A stretch of DNA of 64,000 nucleotides from Rhizopus arrhizus (lineage: Eukaryota > Mucoromycota > Mucoromycetes > Mucorales > Rhizopodaceae), in assembly GCA_024220505.1 (NCBI GenBank), contig JAKZZE010000015.1, positions 868,001 through 932,000 on the forward strand, given 5' to 3'. Position 1 is the stretch's first letter, and each line of letters opens with the position of its first letter. The notes under the pieces were generated by a model that saw only the letters and a list, made by a program, of their open reading frames with translations, made no database searches and was not told the origin of the DNA. Positions 59,548 to 64,000 of the stretch are shown here, in pieces. Made by a program: the position numbers and the translations under genes.

Positions 59548-59869
59548 TGAGCCTTGTTCTTCCTATTATCAGTCGTGATTTATATGCAACTTCCAATATT
59601 TGCAATAGTTGTTTTGTGATGAGCTCTGGGTCACTCGGAAATTGCAACGGATAAAAATGGTTGATTCGACATATCGCACCGGCTGGAGAATCCATTGTAA
59701 CCAAAGTGAATTTGGTTTCCATCAACAGATATCCCACAGTCACTATCTCGCGTAAGTTTTCAGGGGAGGAGTTGGCCAAGTTAACAAACATGTCTTTCAA
59801 GGCTTTTGGTATTTTAAATCCCCTATCTATCAACAGCTTTGTATCATTGACTGATGGTATCTGCTGCAT
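59534..59869 (-). pseudogene. Unidentified ORF fragment, possibly from a repeated fungal gene family
   Basis: A 111-codon minus-strand frame with protein-like composition (DRGFKIPKALKDMFVNLANS, LREIVTVGYLLMETKFTLVT) but no recognisable domain and no convincing start or neighbours. It resembles ORFs repeated many times in mucoralean genomes, which I recall only vaguely. It overlaps the last codons of the small plus-strand gene by about 14 bases, so it is probably a relic. Confidence 0.3.
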
Positions 59870-60548
59870 TCCGACAGACCCTATTCATCTGAATTTCTTT
59901 TGAAGAACACATATAATTCGTGACCACAGAATTTACGCTAAATTTTGTTTTTACCACCTATTGTTCTTTCTGAGTTTCTGCTATTAGAGGAGACCGAACT
60001 AGATATCTCTCCACTTAAAAAAAAATTTCATTATTATGTTGATTATTGTAAGGTGTTATATCATTCAAGGTTGGTTACCTTCTGCAGTTTATACGCGAAT
60101 CGTCAAAGACAAAGGTTTAATATTATTAAGGAGAGTGGATTGAATTCACTCTAATTGAGGATCTTTTAAAGGATGAAATTCTTGCTGCTTCAAAGTAGTA
60201 TATAGCATGTTCAAATCAGTTATTGGTTTTAAAGAATCAATATATTCTTGCATATCTGATGGCAATGTAGGCAACGGCTATAGATTGTAAAGCTTAATTT
60301 CTCTTAAACCTTCTTTGGTAAATATAGTTTTCCAACATTTGTCGAAAGTATCCAAAATAAGTGAATGTGAGGGACTAAGTAACAAAGTCAAGGTTGAGTT
60401 AGTAAATCTTGCTTTATATAAAAATAATATATTCTATATGTAAATATAGATATAAAATATATACTGCTCAATAATACAATCGAGAGCAAATTGATTCATT
60501 TGATCTTTTACGATTGTACCGGAGGATAAAGTTCATTTTTTGTATGCG
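59870..60548. other. AT-rich intergenic region
   Basis: No gene recognised. Short chance frames only, e.g. 59945-60154 on +. Confidence 0.45.
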
Positions 60549-60972
60549 TAGGATACGGGTGTCAAGTTTACGATGGCACCATAATTTCAGAGGTCTACCA
60601 GCAAATTCTTGGTACAACGTACATGGAAACGCTAGAATATTACGGTTTCGGCAAGACCCAAATTTACCTTCAGCAAGATAACAAACCTAAGCACAAATTG
60701 AAATCGATAATCAAATAGTTAACTAAGAATAATATCTAACATAACGACTGGTCAACGTAAAGTCCAGGCTTGAATCCAATAGAGCAAGTTTGGTATCAAC
60801 TCAGCACTTGTGACATACATGCGGGTGATGTTGATTAGCTATGGGAAAGAGTCGATAAGAAATGGAATAAGTTTAATACCAATCTTTACAAGCAACATAT
60901 TGATATCATGCCATTAAGAATTGAGGTTATTATTAAGGCAAAGGACAGGTACACAACTTATTACCAAAAATA
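60549..60972 (+). pseudogene. Tc1/mariner transposase relic
   Basis: The 3' half of a Tc1-like DDE transposase reads on + with three in-frame stops. Visible blocks are GYGCQVYDGTIISEVYQQIL, the second catalytic Asp in LQQDNKPKH, the SPGLNPIEQVWYQL block holding the catalytic Glu (DD34E type), and the C-terminal WERVDKKWNKF and MPLRIEVIIKAK. The N-terminal helix-turn-helix part and the first catalytic Asp are missing, and I found no terminal inverted repeats. It is an old, inactive copy. Confidence 0.88.
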
Positions 60973-63900
60973 ACATTTTTTTTTTGTAAAAACCGGAAGA
61001 TAGAGTTTTTCACATATCGCTAACCTTTCCTTCTCAACTAATTTTGTACAAGTAATTTTTATAATACCAATATGAGTACAATTGAAGGTCCTTTTATACT
61101 GTGGCAGGTAGGAAGTTTCTGTACATTAGTTTGTCCGGAACAGAACATCAAGCGAGAATTGAACTTGGATTTCAACCCTTTTTTCACCTACTGTAGCTTT
61201 GCTTTTTTTTATATTCAGAAGCATCTAGAGGGGTTGCTTTATAGTTGTGGATGAGGAGGTGGAGGTGAAGAAGCTTAAATAATAACAGTAAGATGAGCTT
61301 ACTTCTTCACTAAATGACTTTCCTCAATGCTACTATCATTTTTATTTTGACAAAATACATCAGCATAGTTAGAGTATCTATAATTCTACGATTCCAGGCA
61401 GGTTTGTATGCAAATACTGGAGAGTTGTCGTATACGTTTGAAAAAATTGAGTGAGTTGATGGACAACATCCGAACTGCAATAGGACGGTTTGTACCTCGA
61501 AAATGATTTATAGCACAAACAACCTCTTTTAAATGATAATATATCAATCATCTTAGTGCTTCAGATGCATTTAATATGATCAACATCTTTGTTCAAAAAG
61601 AAAAGTCTAAAACAATAATTACAAGTGAAAAAATACGTCATATTTTTATCTTCAACGAAACGCATTCAAAAGCGCCCATGGATTAGTTTATTTCTCCAAG
61701 ATTTTTAATCGTATAAGACGCCCTAGACTTCCATCTCTGACACCGCCTCGTCATGGCCTTGAAGCCCATTTTTGTTACTAAGAGTATAAGTCGCTCCAGA
61801 CTGTCGTCTCTGCTACCGTCTCTTTATCATATTGATGAGCTTTTTTCGATTTTGCGAATAGATCTGTTTCCACCTTATCGTGGTTATTCCTGTTAATCAA
61901 AGTGTACTTTACTTTGAGAACTGAAAGAAACACAATTGTAATGATAATAAAGCTCTTTTTTATTTCAATTGACAGTAGAAACATTGTAGAAAAATTGCAT
62001 CTTCTTTTTTGGAGGGTTTGTGTGATGACTAGAAAATACCTTGCAAGTAGCAAAGCTGATTTTGTCAGGCTCTTTTTATTCTTTGAATAGAGTTGCTTTT
62101 TTATGCAGTTTGAAGGCCAGTGAATGAGACAAACCGCCTGCTGTATGCAAACTGCTTTGTTCGACTTACGATCGTTCTGTGCCTCGGTTTTGATGCTCAT
62201 CCTACTTTTTTAGATAACAGCAATCATATTCATTCAGCTCTTTCAAGTCATTTGACTAAGAATCCCAACAACAACGCTGTTCTAGATCCAAGATTCTTGC
62301 AGCCATCGGTCCAAACTTACCCCGGTCGATGGTGTATTCCATTGTTTTGCCGAGATAGTGACTCAAAGCTTATGGATTCTTTATTTAGAAGCAGAACAGC
62401 CATGGCCATGTTCGATTCTCTTTCTAAAACAACAACGACACCAACCAAACAGCGATATACAGTGGCTTTAATACTCGGATAAGGATGCTTACTGATGATT
62501 GATACAACCATCCTCGAGAGGTGCGATTCTACAACTGTTTGAAAAGGAACGCTATCGTATTGTGGAACCATCATCTGAGCCACAGTCAATCGACATGGAC
62601 AGTACTACAGAAATCATAAATCCTCGTATAAGTGAAACGGAATGACCTGTACAAGCTAATCGTATCTTCTTATCAACAGACACACGTTCCCTCATAACTT
62701 CCAACCCAAGGTATGCATGACCTCTCGACAAGCTCAAAACCCCAAGGTTACACATTCATGTATGAAGGCATCCGTTCAGCATCCGCAAATATTTCTACAC
62801 ACGTACACTTTTACTCAGCTTTAAGGACATCAGGTTGCTGCTGCACCCACAGAGCAACTTACACTGCACTAGATTAGGTATTTTTGGGGCAATGCACTAC
62901 CTCGCGCGGCCCATCGGAAGACTTCGGGATAAATCAAATGAAACTGACTTCTGCTCATCGCTATTTTACATGACGTAAAACTCAACTTCTAAGCAAGCCG
63001 TGTTACAGGTTGTTGTACTAAAAGGCTTGTGTCCAGTGACGACGACGCATTCAGCAGTGACTTTCGGATCCATGGACAGTCTTTTGTTATCGACTGGCGA
63101 ATGTACAAAGGCATTTGTTAAAATCAATCGTATCCGCAAACGACAAACGATGTATCTAACCTTGTCCAGACCAAGAGACCTTTGGCATACAGCTCGTCAT
63201 CGGATGACTCTCTCTGCCGTTGACTTAATGGGCAGCGTGCAAAGACACAACTCTTTCCCGTACTGGTCTTTTGCAGTGGATTACTCCGTTACGGCTGAAG
63301 ACGTCTGTCAGACCACGAAAGCCTTGCCAAGAAACCATCAGGCACCGATCACTTGCGTATCGAAATGATTGAACCGATACAGCAATTGTTACTTTTGCTG
63401 TTTCTCTTTTCCAACTTTTTTTCAGGTTTGGACTTGCCTGTCCATCTCTTGAAGAGTTGCACACGTGATATCCATACACCAGAATGGACCCACAACGGAT
63501 CCAAGCAAGCATCGTCCGATCAGTCCTTTTTTTTTTTTTTTTTAGAAAAACCTTGAATGCTGTCTTTAGTCGAATTTATATTCTCTTGGCCCTTTACTGG
63601 ACCTTACTCAAGGAGAGTTTTGGTGTCTGTAAGATATTCATTGTTTAGCAGAATTCTGTCAAATTCTATGGAAACGCTACACTATCAGACCAGTATTGGA
63701 CTTCTTTTGACATTCCATCAGTTTATGATACGATCGATAGAAGCTTGGCTTGACACATCTTGTAGTCTAAAGTACCTCATCTCCCTTTGTGCATGTTTTT
63801 AATATAGATTTATCTTTAGGAACAGAAATCTCAGTGAGGAGCAGGGAAATGGGGAAAGTTTGCCGAGAACAACTTTGGAAGTCCATCACCTCACCCTTTT

Positions 63901-64000
63901 GGACAATTTGTTTGGTACCAAAGATAGTATCCACAGGGTGGCAGGATAACATGCTCAGGCTGAGCTTTATCTTGTGTACGATCCACTTGGCAATTCGTTG
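60973..64000. other. 3-kb terminal region without recognisable genes
   Basis: Open frames of 120-122 codons at 62120-62482 and 63000-63368 on +, with overlapping minus-strand frames, match no family I know. The stretch about 62250-63520 is visibly richer in G+C than the surroundings and may be a decayed element. T runs occur at 63526-63543. Nothing else is supported. Confidence 0.45.

Noticed and set aside
1..64000. CRISPR arrays, prophage, defence islands, rRNA genes
   Set aside because: Eukaryotic nuclear DNA; no regularly spaced repeats, no rRNA blocks, and no cluster of defence-like genes were seen.

Overview
The window reads as nuclear DNA of an early-diverging fungus, most likely Mucoromycota (Mucorales type); I cannot name the genus. 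The evidence is the AT-rich sequence, the many short spliceosomal introns (mostly about 45-100 nt, GT...AG, often with a CTAAC/TTAAT-like branch site), fungus-specific genes (Mdm12, Efm7, Nop4), and several decayed non-LTR and Tc1/mariner relics between compact gene clusters. Exon boundaries were derived by hand from splice signals and reading phase, so they are models.

Layout. 1-4.2 kb: 3' half of UDP-glucose pyrophosphorylase, guanine deaminase and a three-RRM protein, all on +. 4.2-9 kb: gene-poor, with weak relics. 9-10.8 kb: an MFS (DHA1-type) transporter. 10.8-14.2 kb: gene-poor, with a decayed retroelement ORF. 14.2-18.8 kb: ZNRD2/p27-like protein, Oma1-type protease, Cbp20 and a maltose-acetyltransferase-like enzyme. 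18.8-20.6 kb: a second decayed copy of the same retroelement. 20.6-26 kb: a ten-exon class V myosin on -. 28.2-34.8 kb: a pathogen-related-type NTF2-fold protein, an 864-residue single-pass membrane protein of unknown function, and Nop4/RBM28. 35.8-39.4 kb: a graveyard holding a gag-like ORF relic, a reverse-transcriptase relic and a broken HSL-type esterase. 40.2-45.7 kb: Vps23/TSG101, an organellar M3 oligopeptidase and Mdm12. 46.5-47.4 kb: a glycerol kinase pseudogene. 48.2-50.3 kb: a Kelch-repeat membrane protein with apparent lesions. 52.2-57.4 kb: a PP1-family phosphatase, Efm7-type methyltransferase and a UDP-glycosyltransferase, all on -. 58.4-59.5 kb: a tiny gene whose intron carries a 5'-truncated LINE with a perfect 17-bp target-site duplication. 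60.5-61 kb: a mariner relic. 61-64 kb: no recognisable gene.

The genes are mostly unrelated housekeeping functions. Loose themes are mitochondrial biology (Oma1, M3 oligopeptidase, Mdm12), RNA metabolism (RRM protein, Cbp20, Nop4) and membrane traffic (myosin V, Vps23). I found no operon-like or defence-like system. The most interesting points are gene-structure oddities (GC-AG intron in MDM12, in-frame stop-free intron in the myosin gene, lesions in the Kelch gene) and the dated layers of mobile-element and metabolic-gene decay.
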